A stretch of 64,000 bases of DNA, taken from assembly GCA_004297725.1 (NCBI GenBank), contig SCUS01000187.1, forward strand, positions 1 to 64,000. The letters run 5' to 3'. The notes under the pieces were generated by a model. The model had not been told where the DNA came from. It did not search any database and saw only the letters and a program-made list of their open reading frames with translations. A program made the position numbers and the translations under genes. Position 1 is the stretch's first letter. Each line of letters opens with the position of its first letter. This document shows positions 44,932-53,372 of the stretch, piece by piece. Origin of the DNA: Myxococcaceae bacterium. GTDB lineage: Bacteria > Myxococcota_A > Polyangia > Polyangiales > Ga0077539.

Positions 44932-46818
44932 TCACATCACCTGGAGCGCGCCGTTGTTGATGTCCACGATCGGGGCGCCGATCTTCACCTGCGCCGGGGT
45001 GAGCTCGACCGACGCGGCCCCGACGGAGATCTTGATGCCCCCCGCGGTCATCTCGATCACCGCGGAGCCGACGGTGATCTTCGCCGCCGAGGGGGAGAAG
45101 TCCGCGCGGGTGTTGCCGCTGATGAGCGAGAGCTTGGTGTCGGCGGTCATCTGCAGCGTCTGGTTGACCAGCACGCGACCGGCCTTGTGCACCGTCACCG
45201 AGACGTTGCCGTTGGTCTCGTAGGTGTCGTCGGCCTCCACCGTCGTGCTGCGCCTGGCGCCGAGGTCGACGGTGACGTCCTTCTTGATGGTCTCGTCGTA
45301 GGTGCCCTCGACGAGGCGCGTCTCGTTGCGGCCGACCTTCACCGAGACGTCGTTGATGGCCGTCATCGTGACGATCTCCGAGTTCTGCGTGGCGTCGTCG
45401 ACCTCGATGACGTTGGTCGGGCCGCGCGCGCCCAGCATGGTCAGCCGCGACTGGTACGACGAGTCGCCCCCGGCGGCTGCGCTCACCGAGGCCTGGTGGG
45501 TCTTGTTGTAGAGCGCGCCGATCAGCACCGGGCGCTCGGGGACGCCGTCGAGGAAGTGCACCACCACCTCGCTGTTGATGTGGGGCACGAGCACGGCGCC
45601 ATGGTTGCCCCCTGCGATCGGCTGGGTCATGCGCACGGGGATCGGGAAGCCATCCTGGGCGCCCCAGTCCATCGTCACGTTGACCACGAGCTGCTTGCCC
45701 TCGGCGAAGGAGGTCACGACGCCGGTCTGCGGCGCGAGGATGACGGGCTTCGGCGTCACGCGCGCCGGGCGGAAGGCGCTCGCGTAGGTGACCGCCTCCG
45801 CGCGGTTTCGGTAGACCACCCCGTCCTCGCCGGTCTCGACCTCGTGCTCGACCCGCGCCACGAGCAGGTTGGTCGTGACGTTGCTCTCCGCGTCGCCGCG
45901 CGACAGCTCGGCCTCGATCAGCTCGCCCGCCTTGAGCTGCATGTCGCTGGTCTCCAGCCAGAAGCGCTCCTGCTCCGGGCGTCGCTCGTCCGAGGCGCGC
46001 TGCGCGGCCTGGGCGGGGCTGTCCCCCGCCACGCGCCAGGTCTCGCGAAGCTCCTGCCGGGCCGTCTCGCCCCTCAGTCGCGTGGCGATGGCCTCCCACG
46101 AGCGCGCCTCGACGCGGCGGTCGATGTCCGCGACGGCGTAGGTCATCGGGGACATGCCGTCGATGCGCCCCGCGCGCACGACGCCCTCGTCGTCGGACTG
46201 CCCCTCCTGGAGCGAGGTCCAGCGGAGGCGCCGGCGGGGCTTGGAGCGCGTGGTCGCGGGGTCGGCCTTGAAGAGCGTCCAGGTGTCGCTGCTCTCCGAG
46301 TGCTCGACGTAGTGGGTGACCCCGATGTCCTCCAGCAGCCGGAACATCAGCGCCATGTCGGACTCCTGGTACTGCACGATGAGCGGGCTCACCCCCGACG
46401 ACGCCGTCCCCGCGATCGACAGCCCGACCTCCGCGAGCACCGCGGAGAGCACGTCGTCGATGGATCGGTCGACGAAGGGCCGCGTGCGCCGGGAGAGCGA
46501 GGTGAGCCACACCCGCGGCACGATGGTGACCCGCAGCAGCGGGCGATCGAGGCTCATCCCGTCGCCCTGGTCGAGGCGCTCGACGCTGCGCACGAGCCCG
46601 CAGATCGAGCGCACGTTGTCGTGGTCGAGGCCGCGCTCGAGGGTCACCCGGGCCTTGGCGCCGGGCTTCACCTTCGCCGCGTCGGCCTGCGGGAGCGTGA
46701 GCACGAGGTCGGCCTCGCACAGCTCCGAGAGGCCCTCGACGTAGCGCAGCCGCCGCACGTCGGCGTCGAGGTCGACGCCTTCCAGCCAGAATCCAACGGT
46801 CACCAGGTCGAGCTTCAT
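44932..46818 (-). CDS. vgrG: VgrG-type spike protein (orphan)
   Basis: A 628-residue spike protein of type VI secretion or a related contractile system. Residues 1-340 match the gp27-like part with the SIDDVLSAVL and QYQESDMALMFRLLEDIGV segments. About 380-470 is the OB-fold of gp5 (GFPIPVRMTQPIAGGNHG, VVVHFLDGVPERPVLIGAL). The rest is a beta-helix needle of short repeats (VTVHKAG, IEMTAGGIKISVG, VELTPAQVKIG). No extra effector domain follows. The start is after GGAGG. No tube, sheath, baseplate or ATPase gene is within the window, so it must use an apparatus encoded elsewhere. Kinase genes lie on both sides. Confidence 0.9.
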   Translation of the reverse strand: MKLDLVTVGFWLEGVDLDADVRRLRYVEGLSELCEADLVLTLPQADAAKVKPGAKARVTLERGLDHDNVRSICGLVRSVERLDQGDGMSLDRPLLRVTIVPRVWLTSLSRRTRPFVDRSIDDVLSAVLAEVGLSIAGTASSGVSPLIVQYQESDMALMFRLLEDIGVTHYVEHSESSDTWTLFKADPATTRSKPRRRLRWTSLQEGQSDDEGVVRAGRIDGMSPMTYAVADIDRRVEARSWEAIATRLRGETARQELRETWRVAGDSPAQAAQRASDERRPEQERFWLETSDMQLKAGELIEAELSRGDAESNVTTNLLVARVEHEVETGEDGVVYRNRAEAVTYASAFRPARVTPKPVILAPQTGVVTSFAEGKQLVVNVTMDWGAQDGFPIPVRMTQPIAGGNHGAVLVPHINSEVVVHFLDGVPERPVLIGALYNKTHQASVSAAAGGDSSYQSRLTMLGARGPTNVIEVDDATQNSEIVTMTAINDVSVKVGRNETRLVEGTYDETIKKDVTVDLGARRSTTVEADDTYETNGNVSVTVHKAGRVLVNQTLQMTADTKLSLISGNTRADFSPSAAKITVGSAVIEMTAGGIKISVGAASVELTPAQVKIGAPIVDINNGALQVM

Positions 46819-46859
46819 CCGTGCGCCTCCGAGTCCGAGTGGCGCGGACGATGGCAGGA

Positions 46860-46877
46860 TTGATCCCGCGCGATCAA
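46860..46877. promoter_or_regulatory. Palindrome between vgrG and Ser/Thr kinase genes
   Basis: TTGATC and GATCAA flank the six bases CCGCGC, giving an 18-base perfect inverted repeat in the 97-base divergent interval between vgrG and the kinase gene. Its placement could allow one regulator to control both. There is no direct evidence of binding. Confidence 0.35.
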
Positions 46878-46915
46878 GCGCGGCCGCCGCGGCGTGGTAG
46901 CTTCCCGACCCACTG

Positions 46916-48100
46916 ATGTCCATGGGAGCTCGCCCGGTCGGAAAAGACCTGCGAGCCCTGGAGGGGATCACCCTCGAGGGCCGCTATGTGCTCGAAGGCT
47001 TCGTCGCCGAAGGCGGCTTCGGGGCCGTGTACCGCGCCCGCGACCAGCGCGACGGCCGCGCCGTGGCGCTGAAGCTGCTCAAGGCCCCGGAGGGGCTCAA
47101 CGCGGCGACCGAGCTGCGGCAGTTCTTCGAGCGCTTCACGCTCGAGGCGAGGGTCATCGAGAAGATCCGCCACCCGGTGGTGGTGCAGGTCGCGGAGTTC
47201 GGCACCACGAAGCTCCCCAGCGGCGCCGGCGTGGCCTTCATCGCCCTGGAGTGGATCGACGGCGAGACCCTGGAGGCCGCCCTCACCCGTCGCCGGGGCC
47301 AGGGCGGCCGCTCCCCCTCCGAGGCCCTCGCGCTGCTGCGCCCCCTCTTCGAGGCGGTGCAGGCGGCGCACTCGCTGGGCATCGCGCACCGCGACCTGAA
47401 GCCCGCCAACATCCTCATCGAGCGCGCCTCGCAGCGCGTCCGGCTGCTGGACTTCGGCATCGCCAAGGCCATGCAGAAGGACGAGGTCGCGGGCAGCGGG
47501 GCCAGCCGCTCGACCTCCTTCAACCTCACCTTCTCCCCTCGCTACGCGGCCCCGGAGCAGCTCTCCGGCGCCCGCACGGGCCCGTGGACGGACGTGCACG
47601 CCCTCGGGCTGCTGCTCTCCGAGGTGCTCACCGACCGCCCGGCCTACGTCGCCACCGACCTCATCAAGCTCTACCCCGAGGCGCTCAACCCGAGGCGCCC
47701 CACGCCCGGCCACCTCGGCGTCGACGTGGGCCCCTGGGAAGACCTCATCGACCGCGCCCTCAGCCTGCGCCCGGACGACCGCTTCGCCGACGCGGGCTCC
47801 TTCCTGGCGGCGCTCGATCAGGCGCTGGAGCGCCCGGTCGCCGCGGCCTCGGGGGCCGTGACCGCGGTGCTGCCGACGGCGGGCGCGGCCCCACCGAAGG
47901 GCGCCGGACTGGGCCGCACGGTGGCCCTGGCGGTGGGCGTGCTCGCGGTGCTGGGCGTGGTGGCCAGCGTGGTGCTGCGCTCCGGCCCGCAGGTGACCAC
48001 CGCCGCGCGCACCCCCCCGGCGGGGTCGATGGCGGCGTCGCTCGCGGCCCCGGCCGCTCCCTCGCTCGCCGACGCGGGCGCCCGACCCAACGCCCGCTGA
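46916..48100 (+). CDS. Transmembrane Ser/Thr protein kinase
   Basis: A 394-residue kinase with glycine loop AEGGFGAVYR, K53 (ALKLL), HRDLKPAN (about 157-164), DFG (about 180) and APE in RYAAPEQLSG, so it should be active. A membrane helix (about 335-355) is followed by a short Ala/Pro/Thr outer tail. It is divergent from vgrG, and threonine kinases control several type VI systems (PpkA), so a link is possible. Two in-frame ATGs (46916, 46922) are both plausible starts. Confidence 0.9.
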   Translation: MSMGARPVGKDLRALEGITLEGRYVLEGFVAEGGFGAVYRARDQRDGRAVALKLLKAPEGLNAATELRQFFERFTLEARVIEKIRHPVVVQVAEFGTTKLPSGAGVAFIALEWIDGETLEAALTRRRGQGGRSPSEALALLRPLFEAVQAAHSLGIAHRDLKPANILIERASQRVRLLDFGIAKAMQKDEVAGSGASRSTSFNLTFSPRYAAPEQLSGARTGPWTDVHALGLLLSEVLTDRPAYVATDLIKLYPEALNPRRPTPGHLGVDVGPWEDLIDRALSLRPDDRFADAGSFLAALDQALERPVAAASGAVTAVLPTAGAAPPKGAGLGRTVALAVGVLAVLGVVASVVLRSGPQVTTAARTPPAGSMAASLAAPAAPSLADAGARPNAR

Positions 48101-48153
48101 GCGCGATGGGCGCTCCCTCGCGGCGCCGTCTTCGTGGCACCCTCGCGCGCACG

Positions 48154-48624
48154 ATGCGAGTCGAAGTGTCCCGACAGGCGACGAAGTCCAGGGTGGTCTC
48201 GACGGAGGAGGTGCGCTCCGCGGCGGAGGCGATGCTGCGCTCGCTCAAGCTGCCGCGCGCCGAGCTCTCGGTGCTGCTCTGCGACGACGCGACGATCCAC
48301 GCGCTCAACCGTGACTACCGGAAGAAGAACAAGCCCACCGACGTGCTGGCCTTCGCGATGCGCGAGGGCGACGACGGCCACCTGGCGGGCGACCTGCTGG
48401 GCGACGTGATCATCTCGCTGGAGACCGCGACGCGGCAGGCGAAGGAGCGGGCGGTGGTGACCCGCGACGAGGTGATGATGCTCCTCGCGCACGGGCTGCT
48501 GCACCTCCTGGGCTGGGACCACCAGACCGACGCCGACGACAAGCGGATGCGCGCGGAGACCGACCGGATGCTGGCGGTGATCCGCCGGGCGGCGGCGGCG
48601 AAGGCGAAGCGCGCCGCGGGCTGA
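48154..48624 (+). CDS. ybeY: Endoribonuclease YbeY
   Basis: A 156-residue metal-dependent RNase for rRNA maturation and ribosome quality control. The zinc site HGLLHLLGWDH supplies H113, H117 and H123. The conserved LNRDYRKKNKPTDVLAF and GDLLGDVIIS precede it. The length is standard. In many bacteria ybeY lies with phoH and era; here it follows a kinase gene by 53 bases instead. It ends seven bases from the convergent P450 gene. Confidence 0.93.
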   Translation: MRVEVSRQATKSRVVSTEEVRSAAEAMLRSLKLPRAELSVLLCDDATIHALNRDYRKKNKPTDVLAFAMREGDDGHLAGDLLGDVIISLETATRQAKERAVVTRDEVMMLLAHGLLHLLGWDHQTDADDKRMRAETDRMLAVIRRAAAAKAKRAAG

Positions 48625-48631
48625 GGGCCCT

Positions 48632-49984
48632 CTACGAGCGCTCCCGCACCCTCATCGGGAGTCCGCCGCGGGGGCGCATGGTGATCACCGGCTCGGGCAC
48701 CGGAACCATCCCCGGCGGGAGCTCGAGCTCGAAGCGCCGCGCCAGCGTGGCCAGCACCAGCGTCGCCTCGACCAGCGCGAAGGTGTCCCCGATGCACTTC
48801 CTCGGGCCCGCCCCGAAGGGGAAGTAGGCCAGCGTCGGGCGGTTGCTGGTCGCCCCCTCCATGAAGCGCTCCGGGTCGAAGCCTTCGGGGTTGTCCCAGA
48901 AGCCCGGGTGCCGGTGCGTGGCGTAGGGAGAGAGGAAGGCCAGCGTGCCTGCGGGGAGGGTGTACTCGCCGACGGTGATGTCCTGCAGCAGCCTCCGGGA
49001 GAGCAGCCACACGACGGGGGTGATGCGCAGCGACTCGGAGAGCACGGCGCGGGTGTACGGCAGCTTCGGGTAGTCCTCGGCGGTCGCGTCCCGGTCGCCC
49101 AGCACCTCGTCGAGCTCGGCGAGCATCTTGCGCCGCACGTGGGGCATGCGGGAGAGCCACGACCAGGTCCACGCCAGGAGGTTGGCGGTGGTCTCGTGGC
49201 CGGCGCCGAAGATGGTGACCACCTCGTCGCGGAGCTGCTGGTCGTTCATCGCCTCGCCGGTCTCCTCGTCCCGCGCCTCGATGAGCATCCGCAGAAACTC
49301 TCCCCCCGGCGCGTCGGGCTTCGCCCGCCGGCTCGCGATGGCCTCGTCGACCACGCGCACCACGCTGTCCCTCGCCTCGAGGAAGCGACGGTTGTTGGGC
49401 GTGGGCCAGGTCACCGGCGGGGCCCAGGGGCGCACGATGCGCTCGTTGAGGTTGTGCAGCAGGTACGTGATGGCGCGGCCCACGCCCGCGGCGTCGCGCT
49501 CGACGTCCTTGCCCAGCATGGTGTCGGCCACCACGCGCAGCGTGAGGCGCATCATCGACTCGGCCACGTCGATGGTCGTGCCCGCCTTCGCCGCGACGCT
49601 CCACTCGTCGGCGGTGCGCCGGGTGAGCTCCACCATCCGCCCGCCGAGGGCGAAGATCTTCGCGCGGTGGAAGGCCGGCTGCGCGATGCGCCGCTGCCGC
49701 AGCCAGACCGGCCCGTCGCTGGTCACGAGCCCGTTGCCGAGCAGCAGCCGCAGCGCGGCGAAGCCCGGGGTGTCCTTGCTCACCTGCTTCGCGTGGTCGA
49801 CCAGGATCGTCTTCACGTGATCGGGGTGGAAGAGGAAGTGGCCCCGCTGCCCGCCGGGAAACTCCACGCGGGAGATGTCGCCGTTTTCTCGCAGCGCCCG
49901 GGTGAGCGTGGCGAGGGGCGCGGTGCGCATGGAGTAGAGGTTGCCGAGGACCGGCAGGTGACCGGGGGCGATGGGGGCGAGCAT
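48632..49984 (-). CDS. Cytochrome P450
   Basis: A 450-residue soluble P450. The I-helix has GAGHETTANL, the K-helix ESLR (ExxR), the PERF-like block FDPERF, and the haem ligand loop is FPFGAGPRKCIGD (Cys about 395). The start at 49984 gives the usual Pro-rich head (PGHLPVLGNL); a frame 23 codons longer exists upstream but looks non-coding. It resembles bacterial CYP102/CYP4-like monooxygenases for fatty acids or terpenoids, but the substrate cannot be told. It has no ferredoxin or reductase gene beside it. Palindromic sites lie 58 bases upstream. Confidence 0.92.
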   Translation of the reverse strand: MLAPIAPGHLPVLGNLYSMRTAPLATLTRALRENGDISRVEFPGGQRGHFLFHPDHVKTILVDHAKQVSKDTPGFAALRLLLGNGLVTSDGPVWLRQRRIAQPAFHRAKIFALGGRMVELTRRTADEWSVAAKAGTTIDVAESMMRLTLRVVADTMLGKDVERDAAGVGRAITYLLHNLNERIVRPWAPPVTWPTPNNRRFLEARDSVVRVVDEAIASRRAKPDAPGGEFLRMLIEARDEETGEAMNDQQLRDEVVTIFGAGHETTANLLAWTWSWLSRMPHVRRKMLAELDEVLGDRDATAEDYPKLPYTRAVLSESLRITPVVWLLSRRLLQDITVGEYTLPAGTLAFLSPYATHRHPGFWDNPEGFDPERFMEGATSNRPTLAYFPFGAGPRKCIGDTFALVEATLVLATLARRFELELPPGMVPVPEPVITMRPRGGLPMRVRERS

Positions 49985-50041
49985 GGCGGCGTCGGGGCTC
50001 CGTGTCTGCGGGTGGTGGCGACGTCTATCGCGCCGCGAGCG

Positions 50042-50082
50042 GTACATGTCCATGTACTCCGGAGTACCGGGGCCTGTACTCC
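50042..50082. promoter_or_regulatory. Overlapping palindromes upstream of the P450, operator candidate
   Basis: GTACATG-TC-CATGTAC (50042-50057) overlaps the perfect 14-base palindrome GTACTCCGGAGTAC (50054-50067). A further half-site, TGTACTCC, occurs at 50075-50082, repeating the TGTACTCC at 50053-50060. They lie just 5' of the P450 start, in the 161-base gap to the lipoprotein hydrolase gene. Such repeated dyads suggest binding by a dimeric repressor or activator such as TetR or LuxR types, but no such regulator gene is in this window. Confidence 0.5.
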
Positions 50083-50145
50083 TCGCCGCCGTGTTTCCGT
50101 AGCGCCGAGCGCCGCGCTACGGGGCTCCCACGGATGCGCCGGCCG

Positions 50146-52146
50146 TCACTGCGGGTCGCACGGTCCGTCGCAGGTGTGCGTGACCTGGCCGGTGGGCGTG
50201 AGGAAGGTGGTGATCTGCCGGATGGCGGCGGCGAGCGCGCGCACGGTGCCGTGCGTGGGGTTGTTCGACGCGGGCTGGTTGGTCCCGGAGGGGGCGGGCG
50301 TCGGGTGCTCGTCCCAGATGGAGAGGCCGGAGGGGCTAGGGCCCATCGTGGTGGTGAGCCCGTAGGGCGTGCGCGGCGACGGGATGATCACCGGGATGTT
50401 GCCGGCGCGGGCCAGCATCTCGGTGGCGAGGTTGTTCACCGCCCCGTCGTTGACGGCCTCCTGGAAGAGAAGGCTCTTCTCGGGCACGCCCGGGAGGCGG
50501 TCGGCGAGCAGGTGCGGCGCGACGTTGATCGGGTCGCTCGCGTCGAAGAGCGACTGCGAGAGGTTGAAGAGCACCTGCTGCTCGGCGGGGCTCTCGTAGT
50601 CGTTGAAGGCCAGGGAGTAGAGGGCGAAGTTCGACGAGCGCTGCAGGAGCAGGCCCCAGTTGGCGCCGGGGACGTTGAGCACGCCGCGGGCGCAGTCGGT
50701 GGAGTAGCCCATGAAGCTGGTGCCCATGATCCCGCCCAGGGAGATGCCGTAGTAGTAGGCGCGCGCCGGGTCGAAGGCCGCGCGTCCGCCCACCTGGAAG
50801 GCCGCGTGGTCGCCGAACTGCGCGCGGCCGGTGCGGTAGAGCACCATGGCGTTGACCAGCGACTGCTGGAGCTGGTCGGCGATGGCGGGGAAGTAGTTGA
50901 AGTCCGAGAGGGCGTGGATGGCCGTGGTGATGTCGGGGTAGCTCAGCCCCGTCCAGTTGGTGGCGATCACCACGAAGCCCTGCTCGTTGATGAAGCGCTG
51001 CATGTAGTTGCCGGTCTCCGTCGCGGCGCCGAGCTCGCCCACGGCGGAGCCCAGCAGGCCGTGACCGAACTGGATCAGCGGCAGCGGCCCGCGGGTCATG
51101 GCGCTGCGGGGGATCATCGCCACGAAGGGCACGTCCACCACGCGAACGAACTGGGGCGTGCCCTCGGCGTTGCGGGAGAGCCGCGCGTCGTCGCCGGTGC
51201 CGGTGATGAACGACGGCACCCGGATGGTCCCGCTGATGCGGCGGAGGATGTTGGCGTTGTAGTTCTCCTCGACCTGGGCGACGGTGAAGCCCATGCCTCG
51301 CTCGCCGACCATGGTGAGCGCCGCGTCGCGCATGCCCGCCACCGGGCCCGTGAGCCAGCGCTCCGAGGCGGTGGTGTAGTCCCACGCGACGGTGAGGGCA
51401 CTGCGCTGGATGCCCGCGCGCTCGAGCGCGGCGAAGATCTCGGTGTAGCGGGGGGCGACGCGGGCGAGGCGCGGGTCGCTCGAGGGGGTGCCCGCGCGCA
51501 GGGCCGCGAAGCCCGGCGGAACCGACAGCGCTCCGCCGCCGACGGCGCGCGCGGCGGTGGTGACCGCGACGGCGTAGCGGTGCCCCGGGATGAGCCGCAC
51601 CATCGGGCGGATGATGAGCACCTGGGGGCGGCCCTCCCGCGCGGTGGCGTCGACCTCGGCGAAGTGCAGCACGCGCTGCCCGGAGGTCATGTCGACGAGG
51701 GCCGTGCTGGCGGCGGCGGTGAGGGAGCTCGCGAGGTCGGTGTGGGGCACGAGCGTGGCGGGGTCGACGCGCTCGGGGAAGTACACGGTGAGGGCGCCGG
51801 AGGGGGAGAAGCCGTCCAGGCGGTTCCAGTGCGAGGGGTTCAGCGGGACGGGGTCGCCGCCGTTGGAGGTGCGGCCCGTGGAGACGGGCATCGCGGCGGC
51901 CGGGAGGTTCACCTGGCCGTTGGCGCTCTGGTAGTACGCGCTGGGGAAGGGCTGCAGGCAGGCCTCGGGGAAGCCCAGCGGGTTGCACTCTGCGCGCACT
52001 CCGCTGTCGGGCGCTGCGCCGAGGTCGGCGGCGACGCTGCCGTCGGCCGTCACGCCGCTGTCCGCGAGCCCCGTGGGCGCAGGGTCGCTGCACCCCACGA
52101 CCGACCCGAGTGCCACCAGAACCGCCGCCCGCAAGAAGGTTCGCAT
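50146..52146 (-). CDS. Large lipoprotein with alpha/beta-hydrolase fold
   Basis: A 666-residue exported protein with lipobox VVGC (C19) and an Asp/Gly linker. A beta-rich N-terminal half includes Ig-like segments (FSPSGALTVYFPERVDPATL). The C-terminal half is an alpha/beta hydrolase: LPLIQFGHGLLGS, the nucleophile elbow GISLGG (Ser about 469) and a late His in DEHPTP or NPTHGT as possible third member. It ends with a Cys pair (HTCDGPCDP). It is probably a surface esterase or lipase-like enzyme, comparable to lipoproteins found widely in Polyangiales. It follows the K+ channel gene after 70 bases. Confidence 0.75.
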   Translation of the reverse strand: MRTFLRAAVLVALGSVVGCSDPAPTGLADSGVTADGSVAADLGAAPDSGVRAECNPLGFPEACLQPFPSAYYQSANGQVNLPAAAMPVSTGRTSNGGDPVPLNPSHWNRLDGFSPSGALTVYFPERVDPATLVPHTDLASSLTAAASTALVDMTSGQRVLHFAEVDATAREGRPQVLIIRPMVRLIPGHRYAVAVTTAARAVGGGALSVPPGFAALRAGTPSSDPRLARVAPRYTEIFAALERAGIQRSALTVAWDYTTASERWLTGPVAGMRDAALTMVGERGMGFTVAQVEENYNANILRRISGTIRVPSFITGTGDDARLSRNAEGTPQFVRVVDVPFVAMIPRSAMTRGPLPLIQFGHGLLGSAVGELGAATETGNYMQRFINEQGFVVIATNWTGLSYPDITTAIHALSDFNYFPAIADQLQQSLVNAMVLYRTGRAQFGDHAAFQVGGRAAFDPARAYYYGISLGGIMGTSFMGYSTDCARGVLNVPGANWGLLLQRSSNFALYSLAFNDYESPAEQQVLFNLSQSLFDASDPINVAPHLLADRLPGVPEKSLLFQEAVNDGAVNNLATEMLARAGNIPVIIPSPRTPYGLTTTMGPSPSGLSIWDEHPTPAPSGTNQPASNNPTHGTVRALAAAIRQITTFLTPTGQVTHTCDGPCDPQ

Positions 52147-52216
52147 GGACCGGTCGGGTATCACACCGCCCGGTGCCTCACCAGCGGCCCCGGCCCGGCA
52201 GGGTGCGCTGGGCCCC

Positions 52217-53215
52217 TCAGGAGCCGCGAATCGATCGCTCCAGCCGATCGAGCTCGGGCCGCCGCCCCATGACGACGAGGGTGTCGTTCTCCGAGGGGAC
52301 GGTGTCGTCGGGGGGGTTGAAGACCACGTCGCGGTTGGCGCGGCGCAGCGCGACGATCAGCACCCCGAAGCGCTCCCGGAGGCGCGCCTCGATCAAGGGG
52401 CGCCCGCACACCACGCACCCCCTTCGGAGCAGCATCTCCTCGACCTGCACCTCCAGGTGCCCGGTGCGCTGGGCGAGGTCCAGGGAGTCGAGCACCGCGG
52501 GGTGCAGGATCGCGTTGGCCGCCACGTAGCCGCCGACGGCGAAGGGGGACACCACGCGGTTGGCCCCGGCCCGCACGAGCTTCGCCTCGGTGCCCTCCTC
52601 GACCGCGCGGGAGACGATGAAGAGCTTGGGGCTCAGGGCCCTGGCGCTGAGGGTCAGGAAGACGTTGTCCGCGTCGCCCCCGAGGCTCGCGACGAGCGCG
52701 CGGGCGCGGGTGATCCCCACCTCGGCGAGCAGCTCGTCGGAGCTCGCGTCGCCCCCGATGCCGATGATCGACTCGGACTTGAGCGCGCCCAGGGCCTGCT
52801 CGTCGCGATCGACGAGCACCACGGTGACGCCCTCCTTGATCAGGGCCTGCGCGACCAGGCGCCCCATGCGCCCGGAGCCGCAGACGATGACGTGGTCGGT
52901 GAGCTTCGCGAGCCTTCGGTTCATGTGCAGCCTCGAGGCCATGCGGGAGAGGTCGCCGGAGAGGGCCAGGGCGATGGCCGTCGACGTGGCGAAGAAGAGG
53001 GTGAAGATGCCCCCCAGCGCGAGGGCCATCGTGAACCAGCGCCCCGCGGAGGAGAGGGCGTGGGTCTCGCCGTAGCCCACGGTCGTCACCGTGATGACCG
53101 TCATGTAGAGCGCGTCCTTGAAGGACCAGCCCTCGACGAGCATGTAGCCCGCCGTCCCGCCCGCGAGGAGCACGAAGGGGTACGTCAGCAGCGCGACGAC
53201 GTAACGGACCTTCAC
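52217..53215 (-). CDS. Potassium channel with cytosolic TrkA/RCK domains
   Basis: A 332-residue two-helix ion channel. Helix 1 is about 5-27, the pore helix and filter TVGYGE are at 40-50, and helix 2 is about 60-86. The NAD-binding RCK fold follows (DHVIVCGSGRMGRLVAQAL, about 107-225) and then a TrkA-C domain. The filter predicts K+ selectivity, and gating by Ca2+, nucleotide or redox is usual in the family. An unusual CVVCG pair occurs in the TrkA-C part and could be redox or metal sensitive. The length is typical for MthK-like channels. Confidence 0.92.
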   Translation of the reverse strand: MKVRYVVALLTYPFVLLAGGTAGYMLVEGWSFKDALYMTVITVTTVGYGETHALSSAGRWFTMALALGGIFTLFFATSTAIALALSGDLSRMASRLHMNRRLAKLTDHVIVCGSGRMGRLVAQALIKEGVTVVLVDRDEQALGALKSESIIGIGGDASSDELLAEVGITRARALVASLGGDADNVFLTLSARALSPKLFIVSRAVEEGTEAKLVRAGANRVVSPFAVGGYVAANAILHPAVLDSLDLAQRTGHLEVQVEEMLLRRGCVVCGRPLIEARLRERFGVLIVALRRANRDVVFNPPDDTVPSENDTLVVMGRRPELDRLERSIRGS

Positions 53216-53334
53216 GGCCCGTGATGATACGGGAAATGGTGCTCCCCGCCCGAAGTTAGGGGGCTACCCGGTGGACCGACCGCGTCGTTGGGGGATTCGG
53301 GGGGAGGGGAAAGGGCAGGGTAGGGAACGACCGC

Positions 53335-53350
53335 GCCGGAGGGCTCCGGC
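53335..53350. other. Short GC hairpin after the Cys-rich lipoprotein gene
   Basis: GCCGGA and TCCGGC pair around GGGC in the 157-base gap between the channel gene and the end of the Cys-rich lipoprotein gene. No T-run follows on either strand. It could assist termination of the lipoprotein transcript, but this is weak. Confidence 0.3.
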
Positions 53351-53372
53351 GACGGTCTCGTTCACCCGGCGA

